This document shows positions 13,922 to 21,435 of a DNA stretch of 25,673 nt, piece by piece. A program made the translations under genes and the position numbers. Location of the stretch: assembly GCA_040004775.1 (NCBI GenBank), contig JBDUAD010000034.1, forward strand, positions 1 through 25,673, read 5' to 3'. This stretch comes from JALZBL01 sp040004775 (GTDB taxonomy: Bacteria; Actinomycetota; Actinomycetes; Mycobacteriales; Jatrophihabitantaceae). The first letter of the stretch is position 1. Each line of letters begins with the position of its first letter. A model generated the notes under the pieces. It had not been told where the DNA came from. It searched no databases and was given only the letters and a program-made list of their open reading frames with translations.

Positions 13922-15504
13922 GCGGCGTTCCTCCCGCTGATCAGGTCCGCCGCGCGTTCGGCGACGGCGATGGTGGGGGCGTTGGTGTTGCCCCGCGGCA
14001 CGCTGGGCATGACCGATGCGTCGACCACCCGCAGCCGCTCGACGCCGCGGACCTGCAGGTCGAGGTCGACCACGTCGTCGTCGTTCGGGCCGAGGGCGCA
14101 GGTCGACGTCGGGTGGTAGAGCGTCTGGAGCTCGGCCCGGACGTGGTCGGCCAGGGCGGCGCGGCTGCGGGCGGAGGGACCGGGCCAGACCTCGGCGACC
14201 AGGCTGCCGGCCAACGCGGGGCGGGCGGCGATCTCGCGGGCGATTTCCAGCCCGGCGATGAGCACGTCCAGATCGGCCGACTCCCGTAGGTAGCCCGCGT
14301 CGATCGCCGGTCGGTGGCGCGGATCGGCCGAGCGCAGGGTGACCGCGCCCCGGCTGGCCACGTCGACCAGCGTGGCGCACATCGTCAGCCCTCTTGCCGG
14401 CGCCGGCGCCAGGCCGTGCTCGCGCAGCATGGCCGGGATGACGTGGAACTGCAGGTCGGGCGCGGGCCGGGCGGGGTCCGATCGCACGAACGCGCACACC
14501 TCGGCCACCGGGCTGGTCAGCGGGCCGGTGTGCCGGGCGAACCACCGGGCGAATTGCGGCAACCGCTCGGCGGCGAACAGGTCGCGCACCCCGTGGGTGG
14601 TGTACTGGGCCGGCGCGATGGGGTGATCCTGCAGCCGCTGACCGACGTTCGGCGCGTCGACCAGGACGTCGATGTCGAAGGCTTGCAGCGCCGCGGCCGG
14701 CCCGATCCCGGACAGCAGAAGCAGCTGCGGGGAGTTGATCGCGCCACCGCTGAGGATCACCTCACGCTCGGCCCGGACGTCGCACCGCTGCCCCGCCCAG
14801 CTGTAGCGCACGCCGGTGGCTACGCCGCCGTCGATGAGAACCCGATACACCAGCGCGTCGGTGCGGATCGTCAGATTGGGCCGGTGCGTCACCGGGTGCA
14901 GATAGGCGTCGGCCGCCGACCATCGTCGCCCGCCGCGTTGGGTGACCTGGAACAGCCCGGCCCCGTCCTGCACGGCGCCGTTGAAGTCGTCGTTGGCCGG
15001 GATGCCGGCATCGACTGCCGCGGCCAGCACCCGGGCCGAAATCGGGTTGGGGAAGCGCTGGTCCTCCACCCGCAGCGGGCCGCCCTCGGCGTGGAACTCA
15101 CTCGCACCGCGCTCGTTGTCCTCGGCACGCAGGAAGTACGGCAGCAGGTCCTGATAGCCCCAGCCCTTGGCGCCGTCGTCGCGCCAGGTGTCGTAGTCCA
15201 GGCGGTTGCCGCGGATGTAGAGCATGGCGTTGAGCGAGGAGGACCCACCGAGCATCCGCCCGCGTGGCCAGTACAGGCGGCGGCCGTTCACCTGGGGCTG
15301 AGGCTCGGTCGTGTAGTCCCAGTCGTAGGCCGTCTTGAACAGCCGGTAAAGCGCGGCCGGGATGTGGATCTCGTCGACGTCGTCAGGCCCCCCGGCTTCC
15401 AGCAGCAGGACCGAGACGTCAGGATCCTCGCTGAGCCGAGCGGCCAGCACGCAGCCCGCGCTGCCCGCTCCGACGATGACGTAGTCGTACGCGGCAGGGC
15501 TCAC
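13918..15504 (-). CDS. GMC-family FAD-dependent alcohol oxidoreductase (choline/alkanol dehydrogenase-like)
   Basis: A 528-aa flavoprotein when started at GTG 15504. The FAD dinucleotide motif is VIVGAGSAGCVLA at 9-21 followed by LLLEAGG. GMC signature 1 covers about 79-100 (PRGRMLGGSSSLN), signature 2 is SGGAINSPQLLLLSGIGP at 252-269, and the C-terminal active site has His464 in LYHPTST and Asn506/Asn508 in GNTNAPT. Family members (choline, alkanol AlkJ-like, polyethylene-glycol dehydrogenases) oxidise primary alcohols to aldehydes. A longer frame from GTG 15555 exists, but the shorter start matches the family N-terminus and leaves a perfect palindrome (15515-15528) just upstream. Neither start has a good ribosome-binding site. 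Translation is coupled to the ALDH through ATGA. Choline itself is possible, but the downstream hydroxyacyl-CoA dehydrogenase favours a longer aliphatic alcohol. Confidence 0.88.
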   Translation of the reverse strand: MSPAAYDYVIVGAGSAGCVLAARLSEDPDVSVLLLEAGGPDDVDEIHIPAALYRLFKTAYDWDYTTEPQPQVNGRRLYWPRGRMLGGSSSLNAMLYIRGNRLDYDTWRDDGAKGWGYQDLLPYFLRAEDNERGASEFHAEGGPLRVEDQRFPNPISARVLAAAVDAGIPANDDFNGAVQDGAGLFQVTQRGGRRWSAADAYLHPVTHRPNLTIRTDALVYRVLIDGGVATGVRYSWAGQRCDVRAEREVILSGGAINSPQLLLLSGIGPAAALQAFDIDVLVDAPNVGQRLQDHPIAPAQYTTHGVRDLFAAERLPQFARWFARHTGPLTSPVAEVCAFVRSDPARPAPDLQFHVIPAMLREHGLAPAPARGLTMCATLVDVASRGAVTLRSADPRHRPAIDAGYLRESADLDVLIAGLEIAREIAARPALAGSLVAEVWPGPSARSRAALADHVRAELQTLYHPTSTCALGPNDDDVVDLDLQVRGVERLRVVDASVMPSVPRGNTNAPTIAVAERAADLISGRNAA

Positions 15505-15514
15505 CGGGGCGACG

Positions 15515-15528
15515 TTACCCGCGGGTAA
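15515..15528. promoter_or_regulatory. Perfect 14-bp palindrome, candidate operator of the GMC operon
   Basis: TTACCCGCGGGTAA is fully self-complementary and lies 11-24 bp upstream of the preferred GMC start. A dimeric repressor bound here would block transcription or initiation. No regulator gene is adjacent, so the binder is unknown. If translation begins at 15555 instead, the palindrome would be inside the coding region. Confidence 0.45.
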
Positions 15529-15586
15529 TGGCCCGGCGGAAGCATCGGGAGGCACTCCTGGCTCGAGCTATCGCCCGACGCCGGCT

Positions 15587-16306
15587 CTAGAACAGGCGAT
15601 CGGCCGACGTATCCACTCCGCGCAGCGCGTCGTAGTCGATCACCACACAGGCGATCCCCCGATCCTCGGCCAGCGTGCGGGCCTGCGGCGCAATCGACTG
15701 GGCGGCGAGGATGCCACGCACCGGCTTGAGCAACGGGTCGCGGTTGAGCAGGTCCACGTAGCGGGTCAGCTGCTCCACGGCATCGATCGTCGCCCGGCGC
15801 TTGATCTCCACCGCCACGTGACGGGCCGGCGCGTTCGGCGGCTCGATGTCCAGCTCGACCATCACCCCGACGGGCAGTCGGGCCAGCAAGTCAACCGGAC
15901 CGATAGCGGTGGGGTACTCACGACGCACCAGCCGCAGGCCAGCCCCGAGGGTGGTGATGTGCTCGGCCAGCAACTCCTGCAGATGGGCCTCGACGCCGTC
16001 CTTGACCAGGCCCGGATCCGGGCCGAGCTCATACGCGGTGTCGCTGCGTACCTCGTGCAGGGTCACCACCAGGCGCTCACCGGTCTTGTTGCTCACCGTC
16101 CACACCGCCGGACCGTCGTCGTGCGCCGGCTGGTCCTGCAGGACACACGGCGGGCTCATCCAGTTCAGCGGTTTGTACGAACCGCCGTCGGCGTGGACCA
16201 GGACGCTGCCGTCGGCCTTGACCAGGAGCAGCCGCCACGCCTCGGGCAGGTGCGCGGTCAGCCGGCCGATGTAGTCCACCGAGCAACGGGCGATCACGAG
16301 GCGCAC
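15587..16306 (-). CDS. nucS: Endonuclease NucS (mismatch-specific, EndoMS)
   Basis: NucS is the actinobacterial and archaeal endonuclease that cuts both strands at certain mismatches and replaces MutSL-type mismatch repair. The 239-aa product begins RLVIARCSVDYIGRL, the typical N-terminal DNA-binding/dimerisation start. Its C-terminal RecB-like nuclease core shows Asp139 in GPVDLL and the Glu167-x-Lys169 pair in VAVEIKRR, followed by VEQLTRYVDLLNRD. The extreme C-terminus, ADRLF, resembles the short beta-clamp-binding motif reported for actinobacterial NucS. The start is the GTG at 16306; the longer open frame upstream (to 16453) lacks family similarity. It is divergent from the aldo/keto reductase. 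Confidence 0.93.
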   Translation of the reverse strand: MRLVIARCSVDYIGRLTAHLPEAWRLLLVKADGSVLVHADGGSYKPLNWMSPPCVLQDQPAHDDGPAVWTVSNKTGERLVVTLHEVRSDTAYELGPDPGLVKDGVEAHLQELLAEHITTLGAGLRLVRREYPTAIGPVDLLARLPVGVMVELDIEPPNAPARHVAVEIKRRATIDAVEQLTRYVDLLNRDPLLKPVRGILAAQSIAPQARTLAEDRGIACVVIDYDALRGVDTSADRLF

Positions 16307-16455
16307 GGGGCGCGACCCTACCGCCGCGGGGCGCCGGTTCTCTGATGACCGCTCGGCGCTTCCGTCACTGTCCCCGGCCGATTTCCGACGAGCCAGAGCC
16401 GTCCAGTAGGAAGGAAGGAGACCTGTCCCCACCGCGTCCGACGAAAGGACCATCC

Positions 16456-17286
16456 GTGCCCGACGTCTCCACCCTCACGTTCAACAACGGCGTGACGATC
16501 CCCCAGCTCGGCTACGGGGTCTTCCAGGTTCCGCCCGACGAGACACAGAAGCTGGTGACGATCGCCCTGGAGGCGGGGTACCGCCACATCGACACCGCCG
16601 AGATGTACCGCAACGAAGCGGGCGTCGGCCGGGCCATCGCCGAGTCCGACCTCCCGCGCGAGGACATCTTCGTCACCAGCAAGCTGAACAACAACGCCCA
16701 CGCGCGTGAGGCCGCGCTGCGCGCGTTCGACGGGACGCTGAAGGCCCTCGGCCTCGACACCGTCGACCTGTTCCTGATCCACTGGCCGATCCCGGCTCAG
16801 GACCGCTACGTCGAGGCGTGGCAGGCGTTGGCCGAGGTCCACCGCGACGGCCGGGCCCGGGCGATCGGGGTCAGCAATTTCACCGTCGAGCACCTCGAGC
16901 GACTGCGCAACGAGACCGACGTCGTGCCGGCCCTCAACCAGATTGAGCTCCACCCGTATTTCGTCCAGGAGACGCTGAGTGAGTACGGCGAGCAGCATCA
17001 GATCCTGACCGAGGCGTGGTCGCCGATCGGCGGCTCCGGCGGGGACGTGCTCGACGACCCGACCATCGGCACGCTGGCCCGTAAGTACGGCAAGTCGCCG
17101 GCTCAGGTCGTGCTGCGCTGGCACCTGCAGCTGGGCAACGTCGTCATCCCCAAGTCGGCCAACCCCGCCCGCATCGCCGAGAACATCGACGTCTTCGACT
17201 TCGAGCTCGACCCGGAGGACCAGGCCACGATCACCGGCCTGGACCGCGGTGCACGGACCGGCCCGGATCCCGACCAGTTCCCGTGA
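16456..17286 (+). CDS. Aldo/keto reductase
   Basis: A 276-aa (alpha/beta)8-barrel NADPH-dependent carbonyl reductase of the AKR5-like group. The catalytic tetrad is Asp46, Tyr51, Lys76 and His109 (HIDTAEMY, VTSKL, LIHWP). GVSNF at 138-142 is the substrate/cofactor strand signature, and the C-terminal IPKSANPARI at 231-240 binds the NADPH phosphate. Start: GTG 16456 with AAAGGA at 6-nt spacing; the frame is open further upstream but without a family N-terminus. It resembles 2,5-diketo-gluconate/methylglyoxal reductases, which act on many small aldehydes, so no specific substrate is assigned. The downstream VOC gene, 116 bp away on the same strand, may be independently expressed. Confidence 0.9.
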   Translation: MPDVSTLTFNNGVTIPQLGYGVFQVPPDETQKLVTIALEAGYRHIDTAEMYRNEAGVGRAIAESDLPREDIFVTSKLNNNAHAREAALRAFDGTLKALGLDTVDLFLIHWPIPAQDRYVEAWQALAEVHRDGRARAIGVSNFTVEHLERLRNETDVVPALNQIELHPYFVQETLSEYGEQHQILTEAWSPIGGSGGDVLDDPTIGTLARKYGKSPAQVVLRWHLQLGNVVIPKSANPARIAENIDVFDFELDPEDQATITGLDRGARTGPDPDQFP

Positions 17287-17402
17287 CCGGCTGGTAGCGC
17301 CGAGGGACCGGTGTCGTCCGGGTGGAGGGCCTCGCCGGTCCGGTTCTTGTCGGTGGACCGGGCCAGACTGCCGGTGACAGTGTGTGTCGCGAGGAGGAGC
17401 CC

Positions 17403-17858
17403 GTGAGCGTCGAGGTGCAGATCACCGTGGACTGTTCCCACCCTGGCGTGCTGGTCGACTTCTGGGCTCCGCTGCTCGGATACGTTCTCGAGCCGCCGCC
17501 GGCCGGCGCCGCGAGCTGGAACGAGCACTGGCTCCGAGTCGGCGTGCCCGAGACCGAACTCGATCCCGACCGCGACAACGCCGACTCCGTCGTCGACCCG
17601 GCCGGGGTGGGTCCGCGGATCTGGTTCCAGGTCGTCCCCGAAGCCAAGCAGGTCAAGAATCGCCTGCATCTCGACCTCCGGGTCGGCGGTGCGCGCGACG
17701 ACCCGGTCGAGCAGCGGCGCCGACGGGTCGAGGACCGCGCGCAGGAGCTCGTCCGCGCCGGCGCCACCTACGTACGCTCACTGGATACGCCGACGATGCC
17801 GGATTACTACGCGGTCACCATGCTCGACCCGGAGGGCAACGAGTTCTGCCTGCGTTGA
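17403..17858 (+). CDS. VOC-family (glyoxalase-like) protein
   Basis: A 151-aa protein with the vicinal-oxygen-chelate fold of the Glyoxalase_6-like type. The N-terminal half has VTIDCSHP-like DCSHPGVLVDFWAPLLGY, the middle strand reads IWFQVVPEAKQVKNRLHLDL, and the end reads DYYAVTMLDPEGNEFCL. Start: GTG 17403 with GAGGAG close upstream; a longer in-frame GTG upstream is unlikely. Members of this subgroup are mostly uncharacterised and include antibiotic-binding and lyase-like proteins. No substrate can be named. It converges on the 3-hydroxybutyryl-CoA dehydrogenase with only 21 bp between the stops. Confidence 0.85.
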   Translation: MSVEVQITVDCSHPGVLVDFWAPLLGYVLEPPPAGAASWNEHWLRVGVPETELDPDRDNADSVVDPAGVGPRIWFQVVPEAKQVKNRLHLDLRVGGARDDPVEQRRRRVEDRAQELVRAGATYVRSLDTPTMPDYYAVTMLDPEGNEFCLR

Positions 17859-17862
17859 CGGG

Positions 17863-17883
17863 CTGCGGCACCCGTGCCGTCAG
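17863..17883. terminator. Compact bidirectional hairpin between VOC and hydroxybutyryl-CoA dehydrogenase genes
   Basis: CTG-CGGCAC (17863-17871) pairs with GTGCCG-(T)-CAG (17874-17883), with one bulged base and a very tight turn. It fills the short gap between two convergent genes and overlaps one stop codon. No T-run is present; the terminator role is inferred from position. Confidence 0.35.
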
Positions 17884-18731
17884 GTGTGGTCGTAGAAACC
17901 GCGTCCGCTCTTGCGGCCGAGCTCGCCGGCGGTGACCATCCGTTGCAGCAGCTCGGGCGGGGCAAAGGTCGGGTTGGCGGTCTCGCGGTAGATGTTCGAC
18001 GTCGCGTGCAGCATCACGTCGATCCCGGTCAGGTCCAGCGTGGCCAGCGGTCCCATAGCGTGGCCGAAACCCAGCCGGCAGGCCGTGTCGATGTCCTCGG
18101 CGCTGGCCACCCCGGACTCGACCAGCCGCACCGCTTCGTTGGCCAGCGCCGAGATCAGCCGGGTGGTCACGAATCCGGCGACGTCGCGCTCGACCACCAC
18201 GCAGGTCTTGCCGGTCGACTCGGCGAACGCGCGGGCCGTGGCCAGTGCGGCGTCGGACGTCTTGTACCCACGCACCAGCTCGACTAAGGCCATCATCGGC
18301 ACCGGCGAGAAGTAGTGCACTCCGACCACTGACTCGGGCCGCTGAGTCGCCGCGGCGATACGCGTTATCGGGATGGCGCTGGTGTTCGAGCCGAGCACCG
18401 CGTCCTCGCGGCAGATGCGGTCGAGCGCGGCAAACACCTCCTGCTTGATTTCGATCGACTCGAACACCGCCTCGACGACGAAGTCGACGTCACCGGCCGC
18501 GTCGAGGTCGGTGGTCGCACTGATGCGGCTCAAAGCGGCCTCGGCGTCCTCCGCCTTCAGGCGGTCCTTGGCCACGAAGCGGGCCAGCGATCCCTCGATC
18601 GCCGCGCATCCTCGATCGAGAGCGGGCTGGTCGAGATCACGCAGGACGACGTCCCAGCCGGCCACCGCGGCCACCTGAGCGATGCCCGCACCCATCAACC
18701 CGGCTCCGATCACCGCCACTCGCTGACTCAC
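17880..18731 (-). CDS. 3-hydroxybutyryl-CoA / 3-hydroxyacyl-CoA dehydrogenase
   Basis: A 283-aa NAD(P)-dependent dehydrogenase that interconverts 3-hydroxyacyl-CoA and 3-oxoacyl-CoA, the usual length of Hbd/PaaH-like enzymes. Motifs are GAGLMG at 9-14, VVEAVFE near 86-92, Ser115 in GSNTS, His139 in GVHYFSPVPMMALVE, Asn198 in LANEA, and the C-terminal RKSGRGFYDH. The HYFSP variant (rather than HFFNP) is shared with some FadB/FadJ-type enzymes. The start is GTG 18731 with AGGAG at 6-nt spacing; the open frame reaching 19442 is out-of-family read-through. It stands alone, divergent from the small membrane protein, and is a stand-alone counterpart of the duplicated enzyme encoded about 6 kb away. 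Confidence 0.92.
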   Translation of the reverse strand: MSQRVAVIGAGLMGAGIAQVAAVAGWDVVLRDLDQPALDRGCAAIEGSLARFVAKDRLKAEDAEAALSRISATTDLDAAGDVDFVVEAVFESIEIKQEVFAALDRICREDAVLGSNTSAIPITRIAAATQRPESVVGVHYFSPVPMMALVELVRGYKTSDAALATARAFAESTGKTCVVVERDVAGFVTTRLISALANEAVRLVESGVASAEDIDTACRLGFGHAMGPLATLDLTGIDVMLHATSNIYRETANPTFAPPELLQRMVTAGELGRKSGRGFYDHT

Positions 18732-18878
18732 CGGCTGCTCCTGTTCCTTCGACGTGGTCGCCAACCTATTTCCTGGGCGGCCCGCCCGGTGGCCAGGCGC
18801 TGGGCCTGGCCCGGCCGGAGCCGGTTCGCCGACCTTACGAGGTGCCGGTCGGTCTCGGGGAGCGGGCAGAATGTCGGT

Positions 18879-19187
18879 GTGGCCGTCGGCGATCTCGGGT
18901 TGCTCTTTTTCGCGGCGGGCGTCGTGGCCGGGCTCGCTCTGCTCTCGCGGTGGGTGTTCAAGCCGAGCCGGCCCCGCCAGCGCGTGCTCGTTCCCGCGGA
19001 TGTCGTGCCCGGCCTGCTGACCCCGCTGTCGACCGGGCTGCGGCGCACCGACGGCATGGCCCTGCGGGCCGTCCTCGGCGACGCCGGGATCCGGTCCTCC
19101 CTCAGCGCCCGCCGCGACGGCCGCTTCGACGTGCTGGTCTTCGGCGCCGACCTCGACCGGGCCCGCCGACTGTTGCCGCCGCACTGA
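18879..19187 (+). CDS. Small single-TM protein, DUF2007-like C-terminus (hypothetical)
   Basis: A 102-aa protein when started at GTG 18879. Residues about 5-23 form one hydrophobic helix (GLLFFAAGVVAGLALLSRW) followed by Lys/Arg, so the bulk of the protein is probably cytoplasmic. The C-terminal half (ALRAVLGDAGIRSSL, then VLVFGADLDRARRLL) has the spacing of DUF2007-type small domains, seen by eye only. A weak GGGGAGCGGG stretch precedes the start; an earlier ATG at 18789 would add 30 uncharacteristic residues. It is divergent from the hydroxybutyryl-CoA dehydrogenase and convergent with murA. Function unknown. Confidence 0.6.
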   Translation: MAVGDLGLLFFAAGVVAGLALLSRWVFKPSRPRQRVLVPADVVPGLLTPLSTGLRRTDGMALRAVLGDAGIRSSLSARRDGRFDVLVFGADLDRARRLLPPH

Positions 19188-19233
19188 GTTCCACTCGCGG
19201 GCCGGTGCGGTGCTCCGGACCGGGGGGGTGCCC

Positions 19234-20526
19234 CTAGGCGTCGAACTCGGCGGCCTCGTCGCGGTGCACATCGGCTCCGAGCGAGCGCATCTGCTGCTCC
19301 AGCCGCGCGTAGCCGCGGTCGATGTGGTGCACGTCGAGCACCGAGGTGACGCCGTCGGCCACGAGGCCGGCCAGCACCAAGCCGACTCCGGCGCGGATGT
19401 CGGTGGCCCGCACCGGTGCCGCGGATAGCCGGGGCTTGCCACGGACCACGGCGTGGTGGCCGTCGGTGCGCACGTCGGCGTCCATGCGCGCGATCTCGTC
19501 GCAGAACACGAAGCGCGCGTCGAAGAGGTTCTCGGTGATCAGCGCCGAGCCCTCGGCCACCGACAGCAGGGCGATGGCCTGGGGCTGCAGGTCGGTGGGG
19601 AAGCCGGGATAGGGCAGCGTCACCACGTCGAAGGACCGTGGCCGGTCGTGCATGCGGACCCGGAAGCCACCCGGGTCGACGTCGATCTGGGCGCCGGCGG
19701 TGACCAGTTTGTCCAGCGTGATGTCCAGGTGGTGGGCATCGGCGCCACGCACCGACACGTCGCCGCGGGTCATCACCGCGGCCATGGCCCACGTGCCCGC
19801 GACGATGCGGTCGCTCACCGCGCGGTGGGTCACCGGGCTCAAGGCGTCGACGCCTTCGATCTCAAGCGTCGACGTGCCGATGCCGCCGATCTGGGCTCCC
19901 ATGGCGACCAGCATCTGGCAGAGGTCGACGATCTCGGGCTCCCGTGCAGCGTTATCGATCGTGGTGCCGCCCTTGGCCAGCACCGCGGCCATCAGCAGGT
20001 TCTCGGTGGCGCCGACGCTGGGGAAGTCGAGCCAGATCGCGGCACCGGTCAGTGCGCTCGCCTCGGCCACCACGAACCCGTGCTCGATGGTCAAGCTGGC
20101 GCCCATGCGCTCGAGGCCGGCGAAGTGCATGTCGAGCTTGCGGGAGCCGATATTGTCCCCGCCGGGCATGGCCACGTGGGCCCGGCCCGTACGGGCCAGC
20201 AGCGGGCCGAGCACGCAGATCGAGGCCCGGATGCGCCGGACCAACTCGTACGGGGCGTCCGACAACACCCCGTCCGGGACGTCGATCTCCACGCCCTCGC
20301 GGCCGGTGCCGTCACGCGACTCTGAGGTCGAGCACCCCAGCCGCTGCAGCAAGTCGTTCATGATCGCCACGTCGACGATCTCGGGCAGGTTGGTGATCGT
20401 GGTCCGGCCCTCGGCCAGCAGCGCGGCGGCCATCAGCTTCAGCACACTGTTCTTCGCGCCGACCACGGGGACCTCCCCGGCCAGACGCGCTCCACCGGTC
20501 ACTCGCAGTACCTGCACCCGCATCAT
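19234..20526 (-). CDS. murA: UDP-N-acetylglucosamine 1-carboxyvinyltransferase MurA (Cys-to-Asp type)
   Basis: MurA transfers enolpyruvate from PEP to UDP-GlcNAc, the first committed step of peptidoglycan synthesis in the cytoplasm. The 430-aa product has the substrate Lys25 in GAKNSVLKLMAA, Arg100 and Arg112 in the RRIRASICVLGPLLAR segment, and the active-site loop MPGGDNIGSRKLDMH. In that loop Asp124 replaces the Cys (Cys115 in E. coli) that fosfomycin alkylates, as in mycobacterial MurA. Repeated inside-out alpha/beta motifs (FPSVGATENLLMAAVLAKG, PYPGFPTDLQPQ) are intact. Start: ATG 20526 (or ATG 20523); no Shine-Dalgarno sequence, and the upstream open frame is not family-like. It is divergent from the cobalamin adenosyltransferase across 79 bp. 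Confidence 0.95.
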   Translation of the reverse strand: MMRVQVLRVTGGARLAGEVPVVGAKNSVLKLMAAALLAEGRTTITNLPEIVDVAIMNDLLQRLGCSTSESRDGTGREGVEIDVPDGVLSDAPYELVRRIRASICVLGPLLARTGRAHVAMPGGDNIGSRKLDMHFAGLERMGASLTIEHGFVVAEASALTGAAIWLDFPSVGATENLLMAAVLAKGGTTIDNAAREPEIVDLCQMLVAMGAQIGGIGTSTLEIEGVDALSPVTHRAVSDRIVAGTWAMAAVMTRGDVSVRGADAHHLDITLDKLVTAGAQIDVDPGGFRVRMHDRPRSFDVVTLPYPGFPTDLQPQAIALLSVAEGSALITENLFDARFVFCDEIARMDADVRTDGHHAVVRGKPRLSAAPVRATDIRAGVGLVLAGLVADGVTSVLDVHHIDRGYARLEQQMRSLGADVHRDEAAEFDA

Positions 20527-20534
20527 GGTAAGGG

Positions 20535-20548
20535 CGTAAACGTTTCCG
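20535..20548. promoter_or_regulatory. AAACGTTT-centred imperfect palindrome in the murA/adenosyltransferase divergent promoter
   Basis: CGTAAACGTTTCCG has dyad symmetry with one mismatched pair. The core resembles LacI/GalR-family operators. It lies 9-22 bp upstream of the murA ATG. No LacI-type gene is nearby, so this is only a candidate. Confidence 0.25.
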
Positions 20549-20605
20549 CCTGACCACCCAGCCCGGGTCGGCGCACCGCCCCTCGATACCGGGCAGGATG
20601 GCGGC

Positions 20606-21178
20606 ATGGCCGTTCACCTGACCCGCATCTACACCCGCACCGGCGACGACGGCACCACCGGGCTCGGCGATCTGTCGCGGGCCGCCAAGACCGATCCACG
20701 CGTGGCGGCCTACGCCGACGTGGACGAGACCAACTCTGGGCTGGGTGTGGCCCTGGCCCTGGGGGGCCTGGACGAGCGGCTGGCCACGGTGCTGCGGCGC
20801 ATACAGAACGACCTCTTCGACGTCGGTGCCGACCTCTGCACGCCGGTCATCGCCGCGCCCGCCCATCCACCCCTGCGCATCACCGACGCCTACGTCGACC
20901 GGCTCGAGGCCTGGTGCGACGAGTTCAACGCCGACCTCGCCCCGCTGGACAGCTTCATCCTGCCCGGCGGCACGCCCGGCGCGGCACTGCTGCACGTGGC
21001 CCGTACGCAGGCTCGGCGGGCCGAGCGCAGCGGCTGGGCGCTCATGGCCGTCGACGGTGAACGCACCAACGGACTCGCCCTGCGCTACCTGAACCGGCTC
21101 TCCGACCTGCTGTTCATCCTCGCCCGGCAGGCAAATATGGGCGACGACGTCCGCTGGCGTCCGGGTGGTCCTGACTAG
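20606..21178 (+). CDS. pduO: PduO-type ATP:cob(I)alamin adenosyltransferase
   Basis: A 190-aa enzyme that transfers the 5'-deoxyadenosyl group of ATP to cob(I)alamin, making adenosylcobalamin. The PduO-type signatures are all present: ATP-binding TRTGDDGTTGLG at 10-21, DETNS at 40-44, FILPGGTPGAALLHVARTQARRAER at about 117-141, and LNRLSDLLFILAR at 162-174. The start is ATG 20606 with AGGA about 8 nt upstream. It is divergent from murA. No cobalamin-dependent enzyme is visible in the window, so the coenzyme presumably serves enzymes elsewhere (methylmalonyl-CoA mutase, ribonucleotide reductase, ethanolamine ammonia-lyase or others). Confidence 0.93.
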   Translation: MAVHLTRIYTRTGDDGTTGLGDLSRAAKTDPRVAAYADVDETNSGLGVALALGGLDERLATVLRRIQNDLFDVGADLCTPVIAAPAHPPLRITDAYVDRLEAWCDEFNADLAPLDSFILPGGTPGAALLHVARTQARRAERSGWALMAVDGERTNGLALRYLNRLSDLLFILARQANMGDDVRWRPGGPD

Positions 21179-21435
21179 CGCTGGACGCTGACCTCGCTCG
21201 ACCGAAGGTCCCTCGTTGCGCCGCGCGTCAGGCGAAGCCCGGCTGCATTGCTAGTGCGGTCCGACCGGGCACCATGCTCTTTATGGCCACATCCTCCGGG
21301 AGTCGACAGGGGCAGGTGGCACGCGCAGCGATGAGAACCGCAATGGACGCAGAGATTCGCTCAGTCCAGCACTTATTCACTGCGGGTTACGGTGAAGCGG
21401 CAGTGCTGGTCGACGCCCCGAACTGTCGGCATTGC
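21179..21435. other. Spacer between adenosyltransferase and DUF2550 genes
   Basis: This 257-bp convergent spacer has no family-like reading frame and looks less GC-rich than the genes around it. Apart from the hairpin at 21245-21282 nothing is recognisable. An open frame running from 21274 into the DUF2550 gene on the opposite strand is a shadow. Confidence 0.4.
21245..21282 (+). terminator. Hairpin with short T-rich tail downstream of the adenosyltransferase
   Basis: GTGCGGT (21254-21260) pairs with ACC-GG-GCAC (21264-21272) around CCG, and an outer GCAT/ATGC pair (21245-21248, 21274-21277) can close it. TCTTT follows directly. The location about 65-100 bp after the adenosyltransferase stop fits an intrinsic terminator, with internal bulges weakening it. 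Confidence 0.35.

Noticed and set aside
13922..14545. N-terminal 208-codon extension of the ALDH frame into the GMC gene
   Set aside because: It is Arg/Pro/Gly-rich out-of-frame reading of the GMC coding sequence; the ATG at 13921 forms an ATGA junction and matches the ALDH N-terminus.
18732..19442. Upstream extension of the hydroxybutyryl-CoA dehydrogenase frame
   Set aside because: It runs antisense through the small TM protein and into murA and has no family similarity; the GTG at 18731 has a good ribosome-binding site.
21179..21435. tRNA or other structured RNA gene downstream of the adenosyltransferase
   Set aside because: No cloverleaf, T-loop consensus or known RNA motif could be found; only a terminator-like hairpin is visible.
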